A stretch of 59,377 nucleotides of DNA from Pollutimonas sp035515055 (lineage in GTDB: Bacteria; Pseudomonadota; Gammaproteobacteria; Burkholderiales; Burkholderiaceae_B), in the NCBI GenBank assembly GCA_035515055.1, contig DATJBV010000044.1:1-59377 (forward strand), read 5' to 3'. The first letter of the stretch is position 1. Each line of letters opens with the position of its first letter. A model generated the notes under the pieces. That model searched no databases. It was given only the letters and a program-made list of their open reading frames with translations, and was not told the DNA's origin. Positions 1 through 6,550 of the stretch are shown here, in pieces. The position numbers and the translations under genes were made by a program.

Positions 1-207
1 CAAACCGGCGCCCGCAACTTCGCCCACCCCAGCTTCCGCCACCGGCGCCTTGCGTTTGTGGATCAGGGGCGAGGCACGTGCCAGCGCCGGCGTACGGTGA
101 CAGCTATCGGGCGGCCGGCGATTGCCAGCCAGAGACCTGACGCCCAACGCCAGCCCAGCACCGATGCCCAATAGGCCAGGCGGGCTGGCCGTATTGGGCG
201 AGCGCAT
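1..207 (-). CDS. possible N-terminal part of an unrecognised protein, runs off the left edge
   Basis: Reading on the minus strand from an ATG at 205-207, the frame stays open to base 1 (69 codons) and is the only minus frame here without a stop before the edge. It begins MRSPNTASPPGLLGIGAGLA, which contains a short hydrophobic, glycine-rich stretch. Third codon positions are mostly G or C, as expected for coding sequence in this genome. There is only a weak purine-rich sequence ahead of the ATG. The product is not recognised. It would be transcribed divergently from xseB, with repeat copy 1 between them. It could equally be chance openness in GC-rich DNA. Confidence 0.3.
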   Translation of the reverse strand, partial: MRSPNTASPPGLLGIGAGLALGVRSLAGNRRPPDSCHRTPALARASPLIHKRKAPVAEAGVGEVAGAGL

Positions 208-296
208 GCCGCTTTTTCTTCAACCACCCAACACGGCGCAAGAAGGCCAAGCACGCTGCCGGTCCCGACGTCGGTTCAGCACAACCCAATGCAGTC

Positions 297-450
297 GCGG
301 GCGGGTGGCATGGCGATGGCTGGGCTTCGAGGTCGCAGCGAGCCGGACGCGAAGGCAGCGCGCAGGCGCGAACGAGCGAGGCGATGCGGGCGAGGCGCGC
401 AGGGCGCCGAGCAGGCCGAGGGACCGGCCATCGCCATGCCACCCGCCCGC
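297..450. repeat. 24-bp perfect inverted repeat enclosing 106 bases
   Basis: Bases 297-320 are the exact reverse complement of 427-450. The arms contain the motif GGGTGGCATGGCGATGGC. Together with the inner sequence they could fold into one large stem-loop or act as terminal inverted repeats of a small non-autonomous element. The arms are much weaker in copy 2. Confidence 0.75.
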
Positions 451-533
451 GGCGTGTCAGCTGACACGTCTCAGCGACGTCTCTCAGCGACATCTGACCC
501 GCGACGTGTCAGCATCAAGGTCTGCGACGTGTA
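297..533 (-). repeat. dispersed structured repeat, copy 1
   Basis: This gene-free stretch matches, on the minus strand, the segment at 33409-33570 on the plus strand; about four in five bases agree by eye over the core of roughly 110 bases (blocks such as GGCCTGCTC, GCGCCTCGCCCGC and GCTGCGACC are shared). Read on the minus strand it starts with several ACGTCG-type short repeats, then a GC-rich hairpin-forming core. The core is bounded by perfect 24-bp inverted arms at 297-320 and 427-450. Short open frames cross it on both strands, but the two copies agree less in amino acids than in bases, which argues against coding. No transposase is present. Confidence 0.6.
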
Positions 534-534
534 G
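453..534. repeat. cluster of short iterons and a 16-bp palindrome
   Basis: CGTGTCAGCTGACACG at 453-468 is a perfect 16-bp palindrome. It is followed by CAGCGACGTCT / CAGCGACATCT units (from about 472) and by GCGACGTGT at 501-509 and 524-532. Read on the minus strand these are ACACGTCG-type units, the same unit that opens repeat copy 2 at 33409 and 33422. They look like protein-binding iterons or the end of a mobile element. Confidence 0.55.
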
Positions 535-591
535 AAAGGCCCGATTGAGACTTGTCCCGTAGGCCGTTTCCATCCGTCGACAAGCTTCTCG

Positions 592-597
592 TACAAT
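592..597 (+). promoter_or_regulatory. candidate -10 box for the xseB-ispA operon
   Basis: TACAAT at 592-597 is close to the sigma-70 -10 consensus and lies 63 bases before the xseB start. A matching -35 is poor: TTCCAT at 568-573 gives an 18-base spacer. Assigned from sequence only. Confidence 0.3.
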
Positions 598-659
598 CCG
601 TACAGCAATTAAAAAATATGGCGCGGCAATGCGCCTCGCTTATTTTCTGGAAGATGGTT

Positions 660-947
660 ATGGTCGATAAACCTACGGGCTCCGAGCCCCTTAATGCCGC
701 GCAAGCTGGCGAAGCCGATATTGCGCCCATAGACTTTGAAACCGCGCTTGGGCAGCTTGAAGCGTTGGTTGCTCAAATGGAAAGCGGATCGCTGGCGTTG
801 GACGAGTCACTTGCCGCATACGAGAAAGGTGTCGAATTGGCCAAGATCTGCCAGCGGCGGCTCGACCAGGCCGAGCAGCAGGTGAAAGTATTGCAAGACA
901 ACTTGCTCAAGCCGTTGGCCGACGCCTCCGACACGGGCGAGGGTTGA
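660..947 (+). CDS. xseB: exodeoxyribonuclease VII small subunit
   Basis: The 95-residue product is the small subunit that partners XseA in exonuclease VII, which degrades single-stranded DNA in the cytoplasm. The family hallmark region reads FETALGQLEALVAQMESGSL, followed by SLAAYEKGVEL and a charged helix (QRRLDQAEQQVKVL) that forms the coiled-coil. The ATG at 660 is chosen because GGAAG at 649-653 sits six bases ahead; the ATG six bases upstream (654) has no room for a ribosome site. The N-terminal 30 residues before FETAL are poorly conserved in the family. It lies directly before ispA, the usual xseB-ispA-dxs order. Confidence 0.93.
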   Translation: MVDKPTGSEPLNAAQAGEADIAPIDFETALGQLEALVAQMESGSLALDESLAAYEKGVELAKICQRRLDQAEQQVKVLQDNLLKPLADASDTGEG

Positions 948-949
948 GC

Positions 950-1864
950 ATGGGATATAAACCGGTCGATTTCTCCGGATGGCTGACTGCGCGCGTGCAG
1001 CACATGGAAACGGTGCTGGAAGAAGTGCTGCCGGCTGTCTCCGAAACCCCGCAAGTGTTGCACCAGGCCATGCGTTATGCGGTCCTCGGCGGCGGCAAGC
1101 GGGTACGGGCCGCCCTCGTGTACGCTGCCGGCGAGGCATCGTTGCAGTCGGGCACACCGGCCTCTGCCCAGGAAATGGCGTTGGATCACGCGGCGGCGGC
1201 CGTCGAGCTGATACACGCTTATTCTTTGGTGCACGACGATCTTCCTTGCATGGACGACGACTCCCTGCGGCGCGGACGTCCGACCGTTCATGTGCAGTTT
1301 GATGAAGCCACTGCCATGCTGGCCGGCGATGCCTTGCAGCCTCTTGCTTTCGAGATGCTAAGCCTCATGCCGGTTGCACCAGCCCTCGTTGTACAGGCAA
1401 CGCAGTTATTGGCCCGATCGGCCGGCAGCGCCGGCATGGTTGGGGGCCAGGCCATCGACTGTGCAAGCATCGGCCAGGCCTTGACCGACCAGCAATTGCA
1501 GCAAATGCACAGCATGAAGACGGGTGCGATGCTGGAGGCCAGCGTGCTTTTGGGCGGCATAGTGGCCGGCGCAAGCTCGGCAACCCGGGCGTGCCTCGAG
1601 GACTACGCCGCAGCCGTCGGGCTGGCGTTCCAGGTCGTTGACGATATCCTGGACGTCACTTCCGATACGGCTACGCTCGGCAAAACCGCCGGCAAGGACG
1701 CCGCAGGCAATAAACCCACGTATGTATCCGTGATGGGATTGGAAGGCTCTCGGACTCTATTGGAGTCTTTGCGGGAGCAAGCCCACCGCGCGCTGCTACC
1801 CCTCGGCCCCTCCGCGGGACGTTTGGCGAGCATTGCCGACTACATCGTCGGGCGCGACCGCTAA
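950..1864 (+). CDS. ispA: farnesyl diphosphate synthase
   Basis: This cytoplasmic prenyltransferase condenses isopentenyl-PP with dimethylallyl-PP and geranyl-PP to give farnesyl-PP. The 304-residue product has GGGKRVRAAL near residue 50, the first aspartate-rich motif (DDLPCMDDD, near residue 95) and the second (DDILD, about residue 230), plus the KTAGKD region. The ATG at 950 starts two bases after the xseB stop with GAGGG at 939-943 ahead; a TTG at 944 is also in frame but overlaps that stop. It feeds quinone and undecaprenol synthesis and possibly HpnCDE at 16-19 kb. A plain geranyl/farnesyl synthase assignment is firm; exact chain length is inferred from context. Confidence 0.93.
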   Translation: MGYKPVDFSGWLTARVQHMETVLEEVLPAVSETPQVLHQAMRYAVLGGGKRVRAALVYAAGEASLQSGTPASAQEMALDHAAAAVELIHAYSLVHDDLPCMDDDSLRRGRPTVHVQFDEATAMLAGDALQPLAFEMLSLMPVAPALVVQATQLLARSAGSAGMVGGQAIDCASIGQALTDQQLQQMHSMKTGAMLEASVLLGGIVAGASSATRACLEDYAAAVGLAFQVVDDILDVTSDTATLGKTAGKDAAGNKPTYVSVMGLEGSRTLLESLREQAHRALLPLGPSAGRLASIADYIVGRDR

Positions 1865-1897
1865 CGCCATTTTTTTTCAGCCGGCTTACTGTTATTG

Positions 1898-1918
1898 TTG
1901 ACAGTCTAGAATACTGTC
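1898..1918 (+). promoter_or_regulatory. candidate dxs promoter with a dyad over the -10 box
   Basis: In the 75-base gap before dxs, TAGAAT at 1907-1912 resembles a -10 box; a weak -35 (CTTACT, 1885-1890) lies 16 bases upstream. The -10 is flanked by GACAGT (1900-1905) and ACTGTC (1913-1918), a 6+6 inverted repeat with a 7-base centre, so a repressor could mask the promoter. TTGACA at 1898-1903 is a perfect -35 hexamer but has no -10 at the right distance. Confidence 0.35.
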
Positions 1919-1939
1919 TGGGCACAACACTCTGAATGT

Positions 1940-3844
1940 ATGACTACTGTCTCTCTTGAAAATATTCATTCTCCGGCCGACCTGCGCAAGCTCGACAAGC
2001 GCGAGCTGAAAGAAGTCGCCACGCAGTTGCGCGAGTTTGTCCTTCAGTCTGTTTCCAAAACGGGCGGCCACTTGTCGTCCAATCTTGGCACGGTCGAACT
2101 GACCATCGCCTTGCATCACGTATTCAACACGCCTGACGATCGTATCGTCTGGGACGTCGGGCATCAGTCATATCCGCACAAGATACTTACCGGACGCCGG
2201 GACCAGATGGCAAAGCTGCGCCAGAAGGGCGGCATTTCAGGTTTTCCAAAGCGCAGCGAGTCCGAATACGACGCATTCGGTACGGCCCACTCCTCGACCT
2301 CAATTTCCGCCGTCCTTGGCATGGCCGTTGCGTCGCGTAATGCTGGTCTCGACAAGCGCCAGCATATTGCGGTGATCGGCGACGGCGCCATGACGGCCGG
2401 CATGGCGTTCGAGGCGTTGAATAATGCAGGCGTCACGCCAGGGGTGAACGTGCTGGTAGTGCTCAATGACAACGACATGTCCATATCGCCGCCGGTTGGC
2501 GCCCTTAACCATTACCTGGCTCGGCTGCTTTCGGGCGGATTTTATGCGGCCGCCAAGAATGTAGGGCGGGCGGTGTTGCAGCACGTGCCGCCGGTGCTGG
2601 AACTGGCGCGGCGGTTCGAAGGGCATGCCAAAGGAATGGTCTCGCCCGCTACCTTGTTCGAAGAGCTGGGTTTCAATTATGTCGGCCCCATCGATGGCCA
2701 CGACCTCGACGCCCTGATCCCCACGCTCGAAAATCTTCGTGCGCTTGGCGGCCCGCAGTTCCTCCACGTGGTTACAAAAAAAGGCCAGGGCTATAAGTTG
2801 GCGGAAGCCGATCCGGTGTTGTATCACGGCCCGGGCAAATTCGACCCCATCGTGGGCATACAGAAATCCAAGGCGCCTGCCAGGCAGACATTCACCCAGG
2901 TCTTCGGGCGTTGGCTTTGCGATATGGCGAAGGCGGACAGCCGCCTCTTCGGGATCACGCCTGCCATGCGCGAAGGCAGCGGGATGGTCGAATTCGAACA
3001 GCGCTATCCCGACCGCTACCAAGACGCTGGCATCGCCGAACAGCATGCGGTGACGTTCGCGGCCGGACTGGCATGCGAAGGGCAGAAGCCTGTCGTCGCC
3101 ATATACTCTACCTTTCTCCAGCGCGGCTACGATCAGTTGATCCACGACGTGGCATTGCAAAACCTGGATGTTACGTTTGCCCTTGATCGGGCCGGTATCG
3201 TCGGCGCCGATGGTGCGACGCATGCGGGCAACTACGACATCGCGTTTCTGCGCTGCATTCCCAATATGGTAATTGCAACGCCGTCCGACGAAAATGAAAC
3301 CCGATATCTGCTCAATACCTGTTATCAGCATCCCGGACCCGCTTCAGTGCGCTACCCGCGCGGCGCTGGTTGCGGTGCGGCAGTCACCGCGGGTCTCGAT
3401 ACCGTCCCGATCGGCAAGGCCGTCGTACGGCGCGAGGGCAAACGTCTTGCCATCCTCGCCTTCGGTACCTTGCTACAGGATGCCTTGCAGGCGGCCCAGG
3501 AACTAGATGCCACTGTCGTCGACATGCGCTTTGTGAAGCCGTTGGACGAAGCGCTGCTGCAGTCGCTGGCGGCCACCCACGATGCCTTCATAACCGTGGA
3601 AGAGTCGGCGATCATGGGCGGAGCCGGCAGTGCCGTTCTAGAAGCATTGAGCCGCCTGGCCATCGAGCGGCCGGTGCTGTTGCTGGGCTTGCCCGATTGC
3701 TTCATAGATCACGGCGAGCAATCGGCGATCCTTGGCGAACTGGGCCTCGATGCCGCGGGCATCCGCGCATCCATACAGCAACGGTTTAGTTCGATTGTCG
3801 GATCCTCGACTCATACCCCTAAAATGGTGTCAGGTGCAAACTGA
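1940..3844 (+). CDS. dxs: 1-deoxy-D-xylulose-5-phosphate synthase
   Basis: Dxs joins pyruvate and glyceraldehyde-3-phosphate in a thiamine-diphosphate reaction, the first step of the MEP isoprenoid pathway. At 634 residues it is full length. Visible motifs are GTAHSSTSIS (active-site His), the ThDP/Mg motif GDGAMTAGMAFEALNNAG near residues 150-170, VVTKKGQGY, and the catalytic Glu region DAGIAEQHAVTFAAGLA of the pyrimidine-binding domain near residue 365. The C-terminal transketolase domain ends with IMGGAGSAVLEAL and GLPDCFIDHG. It follows ispA by 75 bases and so places two isoprenoid genes side by side; the gap holds a candidate promoter of its own. Confidence 0.97.
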   Translation: MTTVSLENIHSPADLRKLDKRELKEVATQLREFVLQSVSKTGGHLSSNLGTVELTIALHHVFNTPDDRIVWDVGHQSYPHKILTGRRDQMAKLRQKGGISGFPKRSESEYDAFGTAHSSTSISAVLGMAVASRNAGLDKRQHIAVIGDGAMTAGMAFEALNNAGVTPGVNVLVVLNDNDMSISPPVGALNHYLARLLSGGFYAAAKNVGRAVLQHVPPVLELARRFEGHAKGMVSPATLFEELGFNYVGPIDGHDLDALIPTLENLRALGGPQFLHVVTKKGQGYKLAEADPVLYHGPGKFDPIVGIQKSKAPARQTFTQVFGRWLCDMAKADSRLFGITPAMREGSGMVEFEQRYPDRYQDAGIAEQHAVTFAAGLACEGQKPVVAIYSTFLQRGYDQLIHDVALQNLDVTFALDRAGIVGADGATHAGNYDIAFLRCIPNMVIATPSDENETRYLLNTCYQHPGPASVRYPRGAGCGAAVTAGLDTVPIGKAVVRREGKRLAILAFGTLLQDALQAAQELDATVVDMRFVKPLDEALLQSLAATHDAFITVEESAIMGGAGSAVLEALSRLAIERPVLLLGLPDCFIDHGEQSAILGELGLDAAGIRASIQQRFSSIVGSSTHTPKMVSGAN

Positions 3845-3870
3845 ACACCTAACCCCTACAGGCCGTTACC

Positions 3871-4695
3871 ATGAATATCCTGATTGATCCGGCGATCGCG
3901 ATGCCGGACGTACAGAGCAGCGGCGATACGCGTCACATCGCCATCGACCGTGTCGGCGTTCGCGGTGTGCGTCACCCCATGCTGGTTGCGGGGGCCGATG
4001 GCGCCGCCTTGCCCACTGTCGCGACATGGGAGCTCACCGTGGCGTTGCCAGCTCACGAAAAAGGCACGCACATGTCCCGGTTCGTGGCCTTGCTCGAGCA
4101 GTATCGCCGTACGCCCATGACGCCGCTGTTGTTTTGCGGCATGGGAACCGATATGCTGGCGCTTCTGAACGCAAGCAAGGGCGACTTGTCCGCCTCGTTT
4201 GCCTATTTCATGAGCAAGATCGCCCCTGTGTCGGGCGTCGCCAGTCTGATGGATTACGAAGTCAAATGGACGGCGCACGTATCGGCCAATGCCTCCACGG
4301 CATTCCAGGTATCCGTACTGGTGCCTGTCACCAGTCTTTGTCCATGTTCCAAGGCTATCTCGGAATATGGCGCCCATAACCAGCGGTCGCACGTAACAGT
4401 GGCGGCGGTGTTCAATGATCCGGAACACGTCGACGTCGATGCCTTGATACGTGCCGTCGAACACGAGGCCTCGTGCGAACTATGGGGCCTGTTGAAGCGG
4501 GCCGATGAAAAATACGTTACTGAACGGGCCTACGACAACCCCAAATTCGTCGAGGATCTGGTGCGCGATGTGGCTGGACACCTGGCAGGCGTCCCGGGTG
4601 TGCTCCAGTTCCGTGTCGAAGCCGAAAACTTCGAATCCATTCACAACCATTCCGCCTACGCGGTCGTCGAGAGCGCCGGCTTCGGCCGGGCTTAG
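3871..4695 (+). CDS. folE2: GTP cyclohydrolase I, FolE2 type
   Basis: FolE2 converts GTP to dihydroneopterin triphosphate, the entry step to folate. This 274-residue protein has the family signature EKGTHMSRF near residue 62 and the metal-site segment CPCSKAISEYGAHNQRSHV near residue 155. FolE2 is unrelated in sequence to classical zinc-dependent FolE and uses other divalent metals, which is established for the family. The ATG at 3871 lies 26 bases after dxs. A small GC hairpin without a T-run (GCCGCA 4704-4709, TGCGGC 4717-4722) follows its stop. Confidence 0.93.
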   Translation: MNILIDPAIAMPDVQSSGDTRHIAIDRVGVRGVRHPMLVAGADGAALPTVATWELTVALPAHEKGTHMSRFVALLEQYRRTPMTPLLFCGMGTDMLALLNASKGDLSASFAYFMSKIAPVSGVASLMDYEVKWTAHVSANASTAFQVSVLVPVTSLCPCSKAISEYGAHNQRSHVTVAAVFNDPEHVDVDALIRAVEHEASCELWGLLKRADEKYVTERAYDNPKFVEDLVRDVAGHLAGVPGVLQFRVEAENFESIHNHSAYAVVESAGFGRA

Positions 4696-4759
4696 GGCGG
4701 ATTGCCGCAGTCGTAATGCGGCCACATAGATGCCGTTCGCGGTATTTGCGATGGAAAAG

Positions 4760-4768
4760 TGCTAGAAT
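4760..4768 (+). promoter_or_regulatory. candidate extended -10 promoter of the rpsF operon
   Basis: TGCTAGAAT at 4760-4768 combines the TGn extension with a good -10 hexamer (TAGAAT, 4763-4768). No clear -35 sits at 16-18 bases, which an extended -10 can tolerate. Transcription would begin about 100 bases before rpsF, leaving a structured leader. Confidence 0.45.
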
Positions 4769-4816
4769 ACCTGGTTGTTTCTTGCTCGACTCATGTATTT
4801 ATGGGCGGGCTGTCCC

Positions 4817-4853
4817 TTTTGCGGGCTTATCGTGCGTCTTAAAGCCCGCAAAA
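4817..4853 (+). promoter_or_regulatory. leader stem-loop upstream of rpsF
   Basis: TTTTGCGGGCTT (4817-4828) pairs perfectly with AAGCCCGCAAAA (4842-4853), leaving a 13-base loop, and ends 23 bases before the rpsF start. In many bacteria the S6:S18 complex represses its own operon by binding a structured rpsF leader that displays a CCG; here the CCG lies inside the stem, so a match to that known motif is not proven. It may instead be an attenuator, since each arm ends in an A/T run. Confidence 0.5.
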
Positions 4854-4876
4854 GATATCCACAAGGAGTGTAGTTC

Positions 4877-5254
4877 ATGCGTCACTACGAAGTAGTGTTT
4901 ATTGTGCATCCCGATCAAAGCGAGCAAGTGCCCGCCATGATCGAGCGCTATTCAGCTGTCGTCACTGGCAACGGTGGCCAGATCCATCGCCTGGAAGACT
5001 GGGGTCGCCGTCAATTGGCTTATCCTATCCAGAAGCTGGTGAAGGCTCATTACGTTTGCTTCAACATCGAATGCGGCCAGACCGTGCTCGACGAACTCGA
5101 CCATGCGTTCCGCTATAACGATGCGATCCTGCGTCATCTGGTTATCAAGACCAAGAAAGCGCACACTGCGCCTTCACTGATGATGAAGTCGGTCGAGCGT
5201 GAAGAAGCCCGCAAGGCAAGCGCTGAAGCTCCCACGGCAACACAATCGGAATAA
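4877..5254 (+). CDS. rpsF: 30S ribosomal protein S6
   Basis: The 125-residue product begins MRHYEVVFIVHPDQ, the first strand of the S6 ferredoxin-like fold, and contains EDWGRRQLAYPIQK and HYVCFNIEC, all typical of S6. S6 binds S18 on the platform of the small subunit. The C-terminal tail after residue 100 is charged and variable, as usual. AAGGAG at 4862-4867 precedes the ATG. It heads the operon rpsF-priB-rpsR-rplI. Confidence 0.97.
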   Translation: MRHYEVVFIVHPDQSEQVPAMIERYSAVVTGNGGQIHRLEDWGRRQLAYPIQKLVKAHYVCFNIECGQTVLDELDHAFRYNDAILRHLVIKTKKAHTAPSLMMKSVEREEARKASAEAPTATQSE

Positions 5255-5277
5255 GGGCCTGTGTCCTGTGCGATAGC

Positions 5278-5595
5278 GTGAACCAGACTGTCCTGACTGC
5301 CACGGCCCTCGAGGTCAAGCCATTAAGGTACACACCGGCGGGATTGCCGGCAGTCGAAATAGTACTGGCCCACGAATCGGAAGTATCAGAAGCCGGCCAT
5401 ATGCGGCGCGTCGAACTGGTTCTTACCGCCATTGCATTGGGAGACATTGCTTTGTTGCTTGCCGATACCCCTTTGGGCGCATTGCTGTCGATAACGGGCT
5501 TCCTGGCCCCGGCTCGAAAAGGATCGAACAAACTGGTATTGCACATACAACAGGCAAATAGGGTTTTTGCCGGCGGCGCGACCGCTGTCGTATAG
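5278..5595 (+). CDS. priB: primosomal replication protein N
   Basis: PriB is a small OB-fold single-strand DNA-binding protein of the replication restart primosome. The 105-residue product reads LTATALEVKPLRYTPAGLPA near the start and GFLAPARKGSNKLVLHIQ near the end, matching the beta-strands and basic loop of PriB. The start is GTG at 5278, 23 bases after rpsF; no strong ribosome site is visible, so translation may depend on rpsF. The position between rpsF and rpsR is the classic one and strongly supports the call. Confidence 0.93.
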   Translation: MNQTVLTATALEVKPLRYTPAGLPAVEIVLAHESEVSEAGHMRRVELVLTAIALGDIALLLADTPLGALLSITGFLAPARKGSNKLVLHIQQANRVFAGGATAVV

Positions 5596-5691
5596 CAAGA
5601 ATCCTTGGCAATCAATTTGCGCGAGCCGCTAAACGCTCGATGCATGAAATATACAGTACGGGCCAAGCCCGGACATTAACGAGGTTACATC

Positions 5692-5964
5692 ATGGCTTTC
5701 TTCAAAAAAGGCAAAGAAAAACGTAAGTTCACGCAGCAAAACCCGCTGTTCAAACGCCGCAAATTTTGCCGTTTCACAGCTGCCAACGTTGACGAGATCG
5801 ACTACAAGGATCTGGACACACTGCGCGATTTCATCCAGGAAAACGGCAAGATCATTCCAGCCCGCCTGACCGGCACGAAGGCACACTACCAGCGCCAGCT
5901 GGACACGGCTATCAAGCGTTCACGCTTCCTGGCCCTGTTGCCTTACACCGATAACCATAACTAA
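5692..5964 (+). CDS. rpsR: 30S ribosomal protein S18
   Basis: The 90-residue product has the S18 core NPLFKRRKFCRFTAANVDEIDYKDLDTLRDFI and the basic motif HYQRQLDTAIKRSRFLALLP. S18 sits beside S6 on the 30S platform. GAGG lies ten bases ahead of the ATG. A gap of 96 bases after priB holds no gene or obvious terminator. Confidence 0.98.
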   Translation: MAFFKKGKEKRKFTQQNPLFKRRKFCRFTAANVDEIDYKDLDTLRDFIQENGKIIPARLTGTKAHYQRQLDTAIKRSRFLALLPYTDNHN

Positions 5965-5980
5965 TCCAGGGCCTATCGTC

Positions 5981-6433
5981 ATGCAAGTCATTCTGCTAGA
6001 AAAAGTCGTTAATCTGGGTAACTTGGGTGAAGTCGTCCGTGTAAAAGACGGCTACGCCCGCAACTACCTGATCCCCAAGAAAATCGCCCGTCGTGCTACG
6101 GCAACCGCTTTGGAAGAATTCGAAGCGCGCCGTGCCGAACTCGAGAAAGTGCAAGCCGAGAAGCTCGCAGCGGCGCAAGCCACCGGCGAAAAGCTGGCCG
6201 GCCTGAACCTGGTCATTTCCCAGAAAGCCGGCGTAGACGGCCGCCTGTTCGGTTCGGTAACGAGCATGGACATCGCGTCCGCATTGGCTAAGCAAGACTT
6301 CGCGGTAGAGAAATCGCAAGTCCGCCTGCCCGATGGTGCATTGAAAGCGGTTGGTGAATTCCCTGTGTCGGTTGCACTGCATGCCGACGTAGTGGTCGAA
6401 ATCGCTGTGCGCGTGCAAGGCGAAATGGCCTGA
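5981..6433 (+). CDS. rplI: 50S ribosomal protein L9
   Basis: At 150 residues it is full length. It opens with MQVILLEKVVNLGNLGEVVR and the L9 signature GYARNYLIPKKIA, followed by the long central helix and a C-terminal domain (GRLFGSVTSMDIA). L9 binds 23S rRNA near the L1 stalk. It ends the operon; a terminator follows at 6499. Confidence 0.98.
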   Translation: MQVILLEKVVNLGNLGEVVRVKDGYARNYLIPKKIARRATATALEEFEARRAELEKVQAEKLAAAQATGEKLAGLNLVISQKAGVDGRLFGSVTSMDIASALAKQDFAVEKSQVRLPDGALKAVGEFPVSVALHADVVVEIAVRVQGEMA

Positions 6434-6498
6434 TCACGTATCAGCCACGTGGTACATTCGCTTCTCCAGGAATGTACACCTCGCCCGCCTAAAGCAAG

Positions 6499-6521
6499 AA
6501 GCCGGTGTATGCCGGCTTTTT
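6499..6521 (+). terminator. intrinsic terminator after rplI
   Basis: AAGCCGG (6499-6505) pairs with CCGGCTT (6512-6518) around a six-base loop and runs into TTTTT (6517-6521). It separates the ribosomal operon from dnaB. Confidence 0.85.
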
Positions 6522-6550
6522 GTATTTTCTGAACAGGTTTGCTCCGGAGC

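Noticed and set aside
122..562. 146-codon plus-strand frame across repeat copy 1
   Set aside because: Low-complexity Arg/Ala peptide in a repeat; the matching frame in copy 2 is not preserved better than the DNA itself.
2300..3331. 343-codon minus-strand frame inside dxs
   Set aside because: Antisense shadow of a highly conserved gene.
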